64,000 bases of DNA from JBBDSJ01 sp040905025 (GTDB taxonomy: Bacteria > Pseudomonadota > Gammaproteobacteria > Methylohalomonadales > Methylohalomonadaceae): assembly GCA_040905025.1 (NCBI GenBank), contig JBBDSJ010000146.1, forward strand, positions 1-64,000. The letters are read 5' to 3'. A program made the position numbers and the translations under genes. The notes beneath the pieces were generated by a model that saw only the letters and a list, made by a program, of their open reading frames with translations, was not told the origin of the DNA and did not search any database. Numbering within the stretch: position 1 is the first letter of the stretch; every line of letters starts with the position of its first letter. Shown one piece after another: positions 24,795-34,440 of this stretch.

Positions 24795-26990
24795 CTATTG
24801 CCGTGCCGCTGCACATACCTGTGCATCGACTACTGCCAGCGCGCTGGCGTTCATGATGCGGCGCACACTGGCTGATGAAGTCAGAATATGCACCGGATGC
24901 GCAAGCCCGAGCATTACCGGCCCGATAGTGACAGCATTTTCCAGTGTCTTGATCAAATCATAACTGATTCTGGCCGCATCTATATTCGGCATTACCAGTA
25001 AATTGGCCTCACTGCGCAGGCGTGAATCCGGCCGGATACGTTGACGGATAGTCTGATCCAGCGCCAGATCAGCGCGGATATTTGCATCAATCTGTAATTC
25101 CGGTTCACGTTCCAGAATTAATGCCAGGGCATCAGCCAGACGTTGCGAGGCATCCTCCGGGCCCGGCAGATTATTATGCGACAACAACGCCGCCCGTGGC
25201 GTCATGCCAAACCGGCGGACTACATCAGCGGCCATCAATGTCATGTCGGCGAGCTGTTCAGCATTCGGCTCCGGCGTTACCGCTGTATCACAAATAAAAA
25301 ACACGCCTTTTTTTACAATGACAATATTCAATGCCGCCGCTTGCGACACCCCGGGTGCCAGTCCCAGATTTTGTGTGGTCAGCTGTAAATGCCCGGCAAA
25401 CGGTCCTTCCAGACCGCAGATTAATCCATCCGCAAAGCCGTTCATTATCAGGCGGCTAGCCGTCAGTGTATTACTGCCGCCCGCCGCTGCCGGTGCCACC
25501 ACTTCAACATCGTCATCCAGGCGCATACGCAAGCCCAGCTGGCTGAGCTGGCTGGCAATCCGATCACGATCCCCGATCAAAATCGGCCGGGCCAGTTTTT
25601 CATCAAGTACGCCCTGGACGCTGCGAAGTACAATGGGCAATTCACCTTCGGCGTAGACCAGCCGTTTCGGCTCGGCCTTGGCACGCTCATACAACGGCCG
25701 CATCACCAGTACGGATTCAAACACATAACGTGACAGTTGTTGCTGATAAGCGCCAAGATCTGCAATTGGCCGCGTTGCCACACCACTGTCCATCGCCGCC
25801 CTGGCCACCGCCGGTGCCAGTTTCAGAATCAGGCGCGGGTCAAACGGTTTCGGAATCAGATAATCGCGGCCAAATTTGAGGCTGGCACCACCATAGGCAG
25901 CCACCACCGTATCCGGCGCCGCCTCCATCGCCATGTCCGCCAGTGCATACACACAGGCAATTTTCATTTCTTCATTGACGCTGGTCGCACCGACATCCAG
26001 CGCACCGCGGAAAATAAACGGGAAACACAAAACATTATTGACCTGATTCGGATAGTCCGAACGCCCGGTTGCAATAATCGCATCCGGCCGCACGGCAAAG
26101 ACTTCCTCGGGAATGATTTCCGGGATTGGATTGGCCAGCGCCAGCACCAGCGGATCCGGTGCCATGCCACGAATCATCTCCTGCTTGATGATACCGGGAC
26201 CGGACAAGCCCAGGAATATATCGGCATCTTTCAAGGCCTCACCAAGGGTGCGTATATCAGTCTTGATTGCAAACTGACGCTTGTGCGGATCGAGTCCACC
26301 GCGGCGCCCGTGATACAACACGCCGTCACGATCCAGAATGATCATGTTCTCCCTGGGCAAACCCAGACTGACCAGTACCTTTAAACAGGCAATACCTGCG
26401 GCACCGGCACCGGTGCTGACGAGTTTGACCTTGCTGATATCTTTACCGGTCAGGCGCAAGCCGTTCAGGATTGCCGCCGCGACAATAATCGAAGTGCCAT
26501 GCTGGTCGTCATGGAACACCGGAATGTTCATGCGCTGACGCAATTTACCCTCGACCATGAAACATTCCGGCGACTTGATATCTTCCAGATTAATACCACC
26601 AAACGTTGGCTCCAGACTGGCGATAATGTCGACCAGCTTGTCCGGATCGCGTTCATTGATCTCAATATCAAAGACATCAATACCGGCAAACTTCTTGAAT
26701 AAGACAGCCTTGCCTTCCATAACCGGCTTTGCTGCAAGCGGACCAATATCACCCAGTCCCAGCACGGCCGTACCGTTGGTAATCACGGCAACCAGATTAC
26801 TGCGGGCGGTATAATCTGCCACGCTGCCGGGATCAGCCGCGATAGCCTCACAGGCATCAGCGACACCGGGGCTGTAGGCAAGAGCCAGATCGCGTTGATT
26901 GGCCAGTGGTTTGGTCGGCGTTACTTCAATCTTGCCCGGACGGGGATAACGGTGATAGTGCAGCGCGTTCTTTTCGGTATCGTCGTTCAT
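24795..26990 (-). CDS. maeB: NADP-dependent malic enzyme with phosphotransacetylase-like domain
   Basis: 731 residues if started at the ATG at 26990 (NDDTEKNALHYHRYPRPGK). A longer form begins at 27032. Residues 1-430 are the malic enzyme: LALAYSPGVADACE, TNGTAVLGLGDIGP, a region reading FHDDQHGTSI, and a Rossmann motif STGAGAAGIACL. The remaining part (about 430-731) is the PTA-like domain found in MaeB, which in E. coli is regulatory and does not act as an acetyltransferase. It oxidatively decarboxylates malate to pyruvate with NADPH production. It lies 126 bp downstream of ffh on the same strand. Confidence 0.96.
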   Translation of the reverse strand: MNDDTEKNALHYHRYPRPGKIEVTPTKPLANQRDLALAYSPGVADACEAIAADPGSVADYTARSNLVAVITNGTAVLGLGDIGPLAAKPVMEGKAVLFKKFAGIDVFDIEINERDPDKLVDIIASLEPTFGGINLEDIKSPECFMVEGKLRQRMNIPVFHDDQHGTSIIVAAAILNGLRLTGKDISKVKLVSTGAGAAGIACLKVLVSLGLPRENMIILDRDGVLYHGRRGGLDPHKRQFAIKTDIRTLGEALKDADIFLGLSGPGIIKQEMIRGMAPDPLVLALANPIPEIIPEEVFAVRPDAIIATGRSDYPNQVNNVLCFPFIFRGALDVGATSVNEEMKIACVYALADMAMEAAPDTVVAAYGGASLKFGRDYLIPKPFDPRLILKLAPAVARAAMDSGVATRPIADLGAYQQQLSRYVFESVLVMRPLYERAKAEPKRLVYAEGELPIVLRSVQGVLDEKLARPILIGDRDRIASQLSQLGLRMRLDDDVEVVAPAAAGGSNTLTASRLIMNGFADGLICGLEGPFAGHLQLTTQNLGLAPGVSQAAALNIVIVKKGVFFICDTAVTPEPNAEQLADMTLMAADVVRRFGMTPRAALLSHNNLPGPEDASQRLADALALILEREPELQIDANIRADLALDQTIRQRIRPDSRLRSEANLLVMPNIDAARISYDLIKTLENAVTIGPVMLGLAHPVHILTSSASVRRIMNASALAVVDAQVCAAARQ

Positions 26991-27115
26991 GGTGTTGCAG
27001 AGCTGTATTGATATCAGACTCTGGCAGATCATCCTCTGGATTATTGATATGGGAACAGTCCTGATTTAACCGAATATTCCCTGATTCTGATTCGTTATCT
27101 ATTAACTCGCGAAGA

Positions 27116-28477
27116 TCAGCCAGGGAAACTACCGGGCGGCATTTTACCCCCCATGCCACGCAGCATATTCTGCAAACCGCCTTTTTTCTTCATGCGCTTC
27201 ATGGTCTTTTGCATCTGACCAAACTGTTTCAAAAGTTTGTTGACTTCCTGAATTGAACTGCCGGAACCGCTGGCAATACGCTTCTTGCGCGAGCCGTTAA
27301 TAATTTCCGGACGCCGGCGCTCTTTCATGGTCATGGAATCGATAATGCAACCCAGCCGATTGAACTTGTTGTCGTCAACCTGCTGCAACGCTGCCTGCGG
27401 CAACTGACTCATGCCCGGAAGTTTATCGAGCATACTGCCGATACCCCCCATACGGTTCATCTCGGTAATCTGCTGACGAAAATCATTCAGGTCGAAACCG
27501 CCCTTTTTCAGTTTGGCGGCCATTTTTTCCGCCTGGGCGCGATCAGTATTGCGCTCGACGTCCTCAATCAGACTGAGCACATCGCCCATGCCAAGAATAC
27601 GCGAGGCGACACGATCCGGATGAAATGGTGTCAGTTCATCAAATTTTTCACCGCTGCCAAGAAACTTGATTGGTTTGCCGGTGACATGCCGTACAGACAA
27701 TGCCGCACCACCACGGGCATCACCATCGACCTTGGTCAGTATCACGCCGGTCAACGGCAGGGCGTCATTAAACGCACGCGCTGCATTCACGGCGTCCTGA
27801 CCCATCATGCTGTCGACCACAAACAACGTCTCGACCGGCCCCAACTGCTCATGCAATGCCTTGATCTCGGTCATCATGTCGGCATCGACATGCAGGCGAC
27901 CTGCCGTATCGACAATCAGGACTTCTGTGCCCTGCCGCCGTGCCTGCGTCACGGCCGCTGCCGCGATGGCCAGTGGTTGTTGATTAATATCCGATGGCAA
28001 ACAGTCAATCTCGGCCTGGCGCGCCAATGCGTGCAGCTGATCAATTGCCGCCGGCCGGTAAACGTCACAGGACACCAGCTGGACACTGCGTTTTTGCTCG
28101 CGGCTGATCCACTTGCCCAGTTTGACGGCGGTAGTAGTTTTACCGGCGCCCTGTAAGCCGGCCAGCAGAATCACGGCCGGCGGTGCCGCATTCAGGTCCA
28201 GAGGTGTGGCGGCAGCCCCCATCAGACTTACCATCTCATCACGGACAATACCGATAAAGGCCTGACCAGGCGTCAGGCTGCTGGCAACTTCACGGCCAAC
28301 CGCACGGCTGCGAACATGCTCTATAAAGTCCTTGACCACGGGCAATGCGACATCGGCTTCCAGCAGCGCCATACGCACTTCACGTAACGCCCCGCCGATA
28401 TTGTCTTCGCTGATACGGCCCTGGCCGCGCAGGTCCTTGAGAACGCGCCCGAGGCGCCCGGAGAGATTGTCAAACAT
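27116..28477 (-). CDS. ffh: Signal recognition particle protein Ffh
   Basis: 453 residues. The N domain starts MFDNLSGRLGRVLKDLRGQG. The GTPase G domain has GLQGAGKTTTAVKLG, then DTAGRLHVD and TKVDGDARGG. The Met-rich M domain begins near KKGGFDLNDFRQQ and includes MNRMGGIGSMLDKLPGM and a C-terminal MKRMKKKGG. It binds 4.5S RNA and signal peptides of nascent membrane proteins and takes them to FtsY. It is divergent from ypjD. Confidence 0.98.
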   Translation of the reverse strand: MFDNLSGRLGRVLKDLRGQGRISEDNIGGALREVRMALLEADVALPVVKDFIEHVRSRAVGREVASSLTPGQAFIGIVRDEMVSLMGAAATPLDLNAAPPAVILLAGLQGAGKTTTAVKLGKWISREQKRSVQLVSCDVYRPAAIDQLHALARQAEIDCLPSDINQQPLAIAAAAVTQARRQGTEVLIVDTAGRLHVDADMMTEIKALHEQLGPVETLFVVDSMMGQDAVNAARAFNDALPLTGVILTKVDGDARGGAALSVRHVTGKPIKFLGSGEKFDELTPFHPDRVASRILGMGDVLSLIEDVERNTDRAQAEKMAAKLKKGGFDLNDFRQQITEMNRMGGIGSMLDKLPGMSQLPQAALQQVDDNKFNRLGCIIDSMTMKERRRPEIINGSRKKRIASGSGSSIQEVNKLLKQFGQMQKTMKRMKKKGGLQNMLRGMGGKMPPGSFPG

Positions 28478-28667
28478 AAGAATTTAAAGCCTTGAATCTT
28501 TTCTGTTAGTAAGTGCGGGCTATTATATCTGAAGGCAACTGTGATTTAAGTAACCTCAAGCGTGCCCGCGTGCCAATTTGGCGGCGATAACGACTGCAAA
28601 TGTAACAGCTTCAACCCATCGGGCAGATGTGCAATCATGCAGATATGTCCCGGAACGGAACCCAATT

Positions 28668-29483
28668 GTGAACCCTGTTTTTACTGGCAGTCTTGCCTGT
28701 GCCCTGTATTTCATCGCTGCCAGCCGCGTCGCATTTGGCCTGTTACACCAGCCGGACGCGGGTCGTTTGCGGGCAAAAATACAGGGGCAGCTACTCGGAA
28801 TTGCCGCACTGCTGTTGCATGCCGTGGTACTTTACCAGTTGATGCATACCGGTGCCGGACTGAATCTGGGGTTTTTTCATGCCGTGTCACTGGTTGCCTG
28901 GATGATTGCCCTGTTTGTACTTATTGGTACGCTCAACAGCCCCCTCGAAAACCTGACCCTGCTGTTGTATCCGCTGGCGGCCATTAGTCTGTTGCTGGAA
29001 GTGCTAATCCCGAGTTCACGTGTACTACCCGATACGACACCGGTCGGACTGCAGGCACATATCCTGCTCTCCATTTGCGCCTACAGCCTGCTCGGCGTCG
29101 CGGCACTGCAGGCGCTGGTACTGGCGTGGCAGGATCGGCAACTGCGGCACAAGCATCCTGGTGCCATCATGCGTGCATTACCACCACTGCAGGTGATGGA
29201 AAACCTGTTATTCCAGCTCATCATGCTCGGCTTTTTTCTGCTCAGTCTGAGTCTGGCCACCGGCTCGATGTTCCTGCATGACCTGTTCGGTCAGCATCTG
29301 GTACACAAGACGGTATTGTCAGTCATTGCCTGGATTATTTTTGCATTACTGCTATGGGGTCGCTGGGCCCGGGGCTGGCGTGGACAAACTGCCATCCGCT
29401 GGACGCTCGGCGGATTTGCCTGCCTGATGCTCGCCTACTTCGGCAGCAAACTCGCCCTGGAATTGATCCTGAACCGGGTCTGA
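28668..29483 (+). CDS. ypjD: CcsA/YpjD-type membrane protein (cytochrome c assembly family)
   Basis: 271 residues from a GTG at 28668. The start was placed there because upstream codons are not membrane-like and ATG is absent nearby. A GGAAC lies a few bases before it. Eight membrane segments are expected. The end contains LHDLFGQHLVHKTVLSVIAW and the family's histidines. It resembles the CcsA/HemX group, whose members handle heme, but the role of YpjD itself is not established. The ypjD-corB-ffh neighbourhood is conserved in gammaproteobacteria, as in E. coli. Confidence 0.85.
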   Translation: MNPVFTGSLACALYFIAASRVAFGLLHQPDAGRLRAKIQGQLLGIAALLLHAVVLYQLMHTGAGLNLGFFHAVSLVAWMIALFVLIGTLNSPLENLTLLLYPLAAISLLLEVLIPSSRVLPDTTPVGLQAHILLSICAYSLLGVAALQALVLAWQDRQLRHKHPGAIMRALPPLQVMENLLFQLIMLGFFLLSLSLATGSMFLHDLFGQHLVHKTVLSVIAWIIFALLLWGRWARGWRGQTAIRWTLGGFACLMLAYFGSKLALELILNRV

Positions 29484-29516
29484 TACCGCTGACTTCACTC
29501 TTAAGAGGTATATCTG

Positions 29517-30794
29517 GTGGAAGATACATCACTTGCCTATCTGTTCGGCAGTCTGGCTTTTCTGGTACTGCTGTCGGGTTATTTTTCCAGTTCCGAAACC
29601 GGCATGATGGCGCTGAACCGCTACCGATTGCGGCATCTGGCCGATGCCGGTGATAAATCAGCCATGCGGGTACAGCGGCTGCTGGATCGGCCGGATCGCC
29701 TGATTGGCGTGATTTTGCTGGGCAATAATCTGGTCAATATTCTCGCGGCATCCATTGCGACCGTGATCGGGCTGCGGTTGTTTGGCGAAGCCGGCATTGC
29801 GATCGCCTCATTGGCATTGACCGTGATTATTTTGATCTTCGGCGAGGTTGCACCGAAGACCATGGCTGCGCTATACCCCGAACGCATCGCCTACCCGACC
29901 TCTTACATCCTCGGACCGCTGCTGAAAATCACCTATCCGATCGTCTGGGCACTGAACGGAGTGGCCAACGGCATTCTGAAAGCGTTCGGCGTAAACCTGG
30001 ACGATAAAGAAGATTCCCCGATGACGCGCGAGGAATTACGTTCTGTCGTGCGTCAGGCCGGCACCATGATTCCGAAACGTCACCAGCGCATGTTGCTGGC
30101 GATCCTGGATCTGGAAAACATGACGGTCAATGACATCATGATCCGGCGGGGTGAAATCACGGGTATTGATCTGGATGATGATATTGATGAAATTCATGAG
30201 ATGCTGAACAATTGCCGGCATACACGGCTGCCAGTGTATCGCGGGAATCTCGACAACACCATCGGCGTTTTGCATGTACGACGATTATTACGCAGCCTGA
30301 TAGAGCATGAGGAAATCACCAAGGAGACCATCGAAGCGAGTGTAAGTGAACCTTTCTTTGTGCCGGAAGATGCACCATTGAACACACAAATGGTCAATTT
30401 TCAGCGTAACCGTCAGCGTCTGGGACTGGTCGTTGACGAGTACGGCATGGTACTTGGGCTGGTTACGCTTGAAGACATGCTGGAAGAAATTGTCGGTGAA
30501 TTTACTACCGACACGCAGACATTTGTCCGCGACATACATCCTCAAAATGATGGTACTTATCTGATTGATGCAACCGCCAACATTCGTGACATCAATCGCC
30601 AGCTGCACTGGCGGCTACCTGTCAGTGGTCCGCGTACCCTTAATGGCCTGATCCTCGAACACCTGGAAAGTATCCCGGAATCCGGTACCAGTTTGCGGAT
30701 TCATGACTACGCCATTGAAATAACACAGACAACTGAAAATGCAGTAAAAACTGCGCGGCTCTGGCATCTGAATACAGCCAACAACAATCCATAG
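29517..30794 (+). CDS. corB: HlyC/CorC family protein CorB (CNNM-type)
   Basis: 425 residues from a GTG start with AAGAGGT about 8 bp upstream. A DUF21 (CNNM) membrane domain covers about residues 1-180, with SGYFSSSETGMMALN at the start and FGEVAPKTMAALYPE. Two CBS domains follow (about 200-320, including LPVYRGNLDNTIGVLHVRRL), then a CorC_HlyC domain to the end. The family acts in magnesium or cobalt handling. YfjD/CorB is the nearest E. coli protein. Confidence 0.93.
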   Translation: MEDTSLAYLFGSLAFLVLLSGYFSSSETGMMALNRYRLRHLADAGDKSAMRVQRLLDRPDRLIGVILLGNNLVNILAASIATVIGLRLFGEAGIAIASLALTVIILIFGEVAPKTMAALYPERIAYPTSYILGPLLKITYPIVWALNGVANGILKAFGVNLDDKEDSPMTREELRSVVRQAGTMIPKRHQRMLLAILDLENMTVNDIMIRRGEITGIDLDDDIDEIHEMLNNCRHTRLPVYRGNLDNTIGVLHVRRLLRSLIEHEEITKETIEASVSEPFFVPEDAPLNTQMVNFQRNRQRLGLVVDEYGMVLGLVTLEDMLEEIVGEFTTDTQTFVRDIHPQNDGTYLIDATANIRDINRQLHWRLPVSGPRTLNGLILEHLESIPESGTSLRIHDYAIEITQTTENAVKTARLWHLNTANNNP

Positions 30795-30811
30795 TAAAAA
30801 TGGAGAGGCTG

Positions 30812-30994
30812 CTAGAATACAAAACCGAGCATCAGGCTCAAACCAAAATAAATTGCAATTACAACCCAGAAATATCGCGGTTCTTCATGCCGGTAAATCA
30901 TGCGGCCACCCGGGCCGGACTTGGCATACACCTGTCCATTGGCCATGGCATAGAATGTATATAGCGCGAGAATACCAGCCAGAATTTTGAACAT
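30812..30994 (-). CDS. Small two-helix membrane protein, unknown
   Basis: 60 residues with two membrane segments, residues 3-19 (KILAGILALYTFYAMAN) and about 42-60 (YFWVVIAIYFGLSLMLGFVF), joined by a polar loop with GPGGRMIYRHEEP. I recognise no family. The composition and the GGGGGCAG shortly before its ATG make it a likely real gene. It lies downstream of the dehalogenase-like gene and convergent with corB, 17 bp apart. Confidence 0.6.
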   Translation of the reverse strand: MFKILAGILALYTFYAMANGQVYAKSGPGGRMIYRHEEPRYFWVVIAIYFGLSLMLGFVF

Positions 30995-31056
30995 GGTCTG
31001 CCCCCCGTCTATGCTTGATTATGCTGTATTGAACAGTCTGTAATTAACAGCGCCGG

Positions 31057-31932
31057 CTAGAAGAAATCCAGCAACTCTGTGCATACCGCAGCGGGATTTT
31101 CCTCTGCCAGAAAATGGCCGGCGGCCAGCGCCCGGCCGCTAACCTGTTCGGCATAGTCAGCCCAGACGCCAGGCACATCATAGGTTTTCTGCACAAAGCC
31201 CGCATTGCCCCACAATACCAGTAACGGACAGCGGATTTTCCGGTCTCGATCCTGCTCATCGTGCTGCAGATCAATACTGGCGGCCGCACGATAGTCTTCA
31301 CAGGAAGCATGGATCACTTCAGGCTGACTGAAGCAACGCAGGTACTCGGCCACCGCCGCGTCATCAAACTGTGCATCAGGTGCACTCCAGCGTTGCAGCT
31401 TCTCACGCAAATAATAGCCCGGATCATGACCAATCATGCGTTCCGGCAAAGCGTCCGGCTGAATCAGAAAAAACCAGTGATAATAACCGGTGGCGAAATC
31501 CTTGTCCGTCATGGCATACATATGCCGGGTCGGGACAATATCCATGACACAGGCTTTAAGTATTTGCTGCGGATAATCCAGTGCCAGACGCTGGGTAACG
31601 CGCGCACCACGGTCGTGGCCTGCTACATTAAAATGCTCATAACCAAAATGCGCCATCAGCGCAACCATATCCGCCGCCATCGCCCGTTTGGAATAACTCG
31701 AATGATCGGTTGTGCTTGCAGGTTTTGAACTGTCGCCGTAACCACGCAAATCCGGACAGATAACATGAAAATGCGGCGCCAGTTGCGGTGCCACCTGGTG
31801 CCACATCACATGTGTTTGCGGATAACCATGCAACAACAGCAGCGGCGGGCCTGAGCCACCGTGCACAAGATGAATATCAGCCGCACCGGTTTTAACGGTC
31901 TCGGTGACGAATTCCCTGCCGAATAAGTGCAT
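31057..31932 (-). CDS. Fluoroacetate/haloacetate dehalogenase-like alpha/beta hydrolase
   Basis: 291 residues. The nucleophile is D107 in AGHDRGARV, with carboxylate-binding R108 and R111. The halide-binding trio of fluoroacetate dehalogenase appears as H152-W153 (YYHWFFL) and Y214 (CEDYRAAAS). The general acid D131 and base H273 (AGHFLAEE) complete the set. Length and order agree with the group that includes RPA1163. The pattern separates it from epoxide hydrolases, which have two tyrosines in the lid. Which haloacid it uses cannot be told. It follows radA on the same strand, 37 bp away. Confidence 0.85.
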   Translation of the reverse strand: MHLFGREFVTETVKTGAADIHLVHGGSGPPLLLLHGYPQTHVMWHQVAPQLAPHFHVICPDLRGYGDSSKPASTTDHSSYSKRAMAADMVALMAHFGYEHFNVAGHDRGARVTQRLALDYPQQILKACVMDIVPTRHMYAMTDKDFATGYYHWFFLIQPDALPERMIGHDPGYYLREKLQRWSAPDAQFDDAAVAEYLRCFSQPEVIHASCEDYRAAASIDLQHDEQDRDRKIRCPLLVLWGNAGFVQKTYDVPGVWADYAEQVSGRALAAGHFLAEENPAAVCTELLDFF

Positions 31933-31969
31933 GTAACAGTGTCTGGTTCGAACGCCGGTCTGGATCAGA

Positions 31970-33340
31970 TCACTCGGCGGCCACCCGCAATGCTTCGCTC
32001 AGGGTCCGCACCCCGATCACATCCATGCCGTCAATGGCCTGCTTCGGCTTGTTGGCATGCGGGACAACGGCGCGTTTGAAACCGTGCTTGGCAGCCTCTT
32101 TCAGGCGCTCCGGCCCATTCAATACCGGCCGGATTTCACCGGCCAGACCTACTTCACCAAAGGCAATCAGTTCCTGTGACAAAGGTTGATCACGGAGACT
32201 GGACAGCACCGTCAGGACAATCGGCAGATCGGCCGCAGTTTCGGTAACACGTACGCCACCGACCACATTGACGAACACATCCTGATCATAGGTTGCGATA
32301 CCGCCATGTCGATGCAGTACCGCCAGCAGCATGGCCAGGCGGTTTTGTTCCAGACCGAGAATCACGCGGCGCGGATTGCCACTCTGGCTCGAATCCACCA
32401 GTGCCTGCACTTCCACCAGCAACGGCCGGCTGCCTTCACGTGTCACCATGACAATGCTGCCGGCGACGGGTTTTTCATGTCGTGACAAAAAGATCGCTGA
32501 CGGATTACCGACTTCCTTCAGGCCCTTGTCGGTCATGCCAAACACACCGAGCTCATTAACCGCACCGTAGCGATTCTTGACGGCGCGAATCAGGCGATAA
32601 CGGCTACCGCTGTCACCTTCAAAATACAACACGGCATCAACCATGTGCTCAAGCACCCGCGGGCCGGCCAATGTGCCCTCTTTGGTGACATGGCCCACCA
32701 GAAATACAGCCGTACCGGTCTGTTTGGCATAGCGCACCAGTTGCGCGGCACATTCGCGCACCTGTGCTACCGCGCCAGGCGCCGATTGCAGTGCATCGCT
32801 GTAGACAGTCTGAATCGAATCCACCACCAGCACGGCCGGATGTTCTTTCTGGCTGGTGGCAATAATGTGCTCAAGCTGGTTTTCCGTGGACAATCGCAAG
32901 GGTTTCAAATCGATTCCCAGACGGCGGCCACGCAATGCGACCTGCTGGGCCGATTCTTCTGCGGTGACATATAAACACGCGGTTTTGTGCGCTGCCAGAT
33001 GACCGATGGTCTGCAGCAATAATGTTGACTTGCCAATGCCGGGATCACCGCCAAGCAGGACAATCGAACCCTTGACCAGACCGCCACCCAGGACGCGGTC
33101 GAATTCACCCGCACCGGTATGCAGCCGCACTTCGGCCTCGGCTTCAATGGCATCCAGATCAACAACATCGGCGACATCCCCGACCAGGCGCATACTGCCA
33201 CGCTGATTACTGCGGGCAACATTGATCGCGGCGATTTCCTCTACCGTATTCCAGGCGTCACATTCCGGACACTGGCCACTCCATTTCGGCAACATGGCGC
33301 CACACGCATTGCACTGAAATTGTTGTCTGGCTTTGGCCAT
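31970..33340 (-). CDS. radA: DNA repair protein RadA
   Basis: 456 residues. The zinc motif is C10, C13, C24 and C27. Walker A is GDPGIGKST, and the RadA-specific KNRFG motif appears as KNRYG within RAVKNRYGAVNELG. The Lon-like C-terminal domain includes GEVGLAGEIRPV. It drives branch migration in recombination. It lies 17 bp downstream of alr on the same strand. Confidence 0.97.
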   Translation of the reverse strand: MAKARQQFQCNACGAMLPKWSGQCPECDAWNTVEEIAAINVARSNQRGSMRLVGDVADVVDLDAIEAEAEVRLHTGAGEFDRVLGGGLVKGSIVLLGGDPGIGKSTLLLQTIGHLAAHKTACLYVTAEESAQQVALRGRRLGIDLKPLRLSTENQLEHIIATSQKEHPAVLVVDSIQTVYSDALQSAPGAVAQVRECAAQLVRYAKQTGTAVFLVGHVTKEGTLAGPRVLEHMVDAVLYFEGDSGSRYRLIRAVKNRYGAVNELGVFGMTDKGLKEVGNPSAIFLSRHEKPVAGSIVMVTREGSRPLLVEVQALVDSSQSGNPRRVILGLEQNRLAMLLAVLHRHGGIATYDQDVFVNVVGGVRVTETAADLPIVLTVLSSLRDQPLSQELIAFGEVGLAGEIRPVLNGPERLKEAAKHGFKRAVVPHANKPKQAIDGMDVIGVRTLSEALRVAAE

Positions 33341-33357
33341 TTTTTTACTGATATTCC

Positions 33358-34440
33358 CTAGCCGGTCTTGTAATGATAGGGCATGCGTTTGCGATCGCCA
33401 CAGAGCAGTTCATATGGAATCGTATCGGCGTATTCGGCAATTTCCTCGACTGCCAGGCCGTCTCCCCAGAGCACCACCGGATCCCCGGGTTGCGCTTGTG
33501 GCATGTTACGCAAATCCACTGCCAGCATGTCCATCGACGCATGGCCAATCAATGCAGCGCGCTGGCCATTCACCAGCACCGGTGTACCGGATTTGGCATG
33601 GCGTGGATAACCATCACCATAGCCGGCCGCCACAATGCCAATCAACATATCTTCCGGGCAGCGCCAGGACGCACCATAACCCACCGGGTCATTCCGTTTC
33701 AGGGATTTAACCGAAATCAATTGCGAACGAAATGTCATGACCGGCTGCAGGCCGTGCTGCAAGCCGGTACTGCCGGGATTGGGTGACACCCCATAAAGTA
33801 ACAGGCCCGGCCGTATCCAGTCGCCATGACTGTCCGGCCAGCCCAGTACCGCGGCCGAGTTGGCAATGGTGCGTTCACCGGCGAGAGACTGCGTTGCCAG
33901 GGAAAAATTCGCGAGCTGGGTTGTAGTCAGCGGATCAGCCGGATCGTTGGCACTGGCCAGATGCGTCATCAGACGAATGTGATCAGCGACGACCGACAAG
34001 CTTTGCAGGCGGGCATATGCCGCCGGAATTTCAGCCAGTTGAAACCCCAACCGGTGCATGCCAGTGTCGATTTTCAGCCAGACATTGATCGGTTTGCCGG
34101 GAGCTGCAGCTTCAAGCATGGCGAATTGCCCGGCATGGTGAATGACCATGTCCAGCTGCAGTTGCTGAATCTGGGCCAGTTCATCGGTGGCAAACGGGCC
34201 TTCGAGCAGCACAACCGGCTGTTGAATGCTGGCCTCACGCAACTGGCCGGCTTCCTCCAGACAGGCCACGCCAAACGCATCTGCGTCCGTTAATACTTCG
34301 GCGACACGAGTCAGACCATGGCCATACGCATCTGCCTTGACCACGGCCATGATCTTCTGCCGGGGAGCCAGTTGGCGGATACGCTGAAAATTGGATTGAA
34401 GAGCGGCGAGGTTAATAACAACGCTGGCCGGTCGGCTCAT
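33358..34440 (-). CDS. alr: Alanine racemase
   Basis: 360 residues. The PLP lysine is K35 in VVKADAYGHG. The second catalytic base is the tyrosine in DPVGYGASW. The C-terminal beta domain has AALIGHASMDMLAVDL. It supplies D-alanine for peptidoglycan. It overlaps the end of dnaB by 4 bp, and this dnaB-alr order is classical. Confidence 0.98.
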   Translation of the reverse strand: MSRPASVVINLAALQSNFQRIRQLAPRQKIMAVVKADAYGHGLTRVAEVLTDADAFGVACLEEAGQLREASIQQPVVLLEGPFATDELAQIQQLQLDMVIHHAGQFAMLEAAAPGKPINVWLKIDTGMHRLGFQLAEIPAAYARLQSLSVVADHIRLMTHLASANDPADPLTTTQLANFSLATQSLAGERTIANSAAVLGWPDSHGDWIRPGLLLYGVSPNPGSTGLQHGLQPVMTFRSQLISVKSLKRNDPVGYGASWRCPEDMLIGIVAAGYGDGYPRHAKSGTPVLVNGQRAALIGHASMDMLAVDLRNMPQAQPGDPVVLWGDGLAVEEIAEYADTIPYELLCGDRKRMPYHYKTG

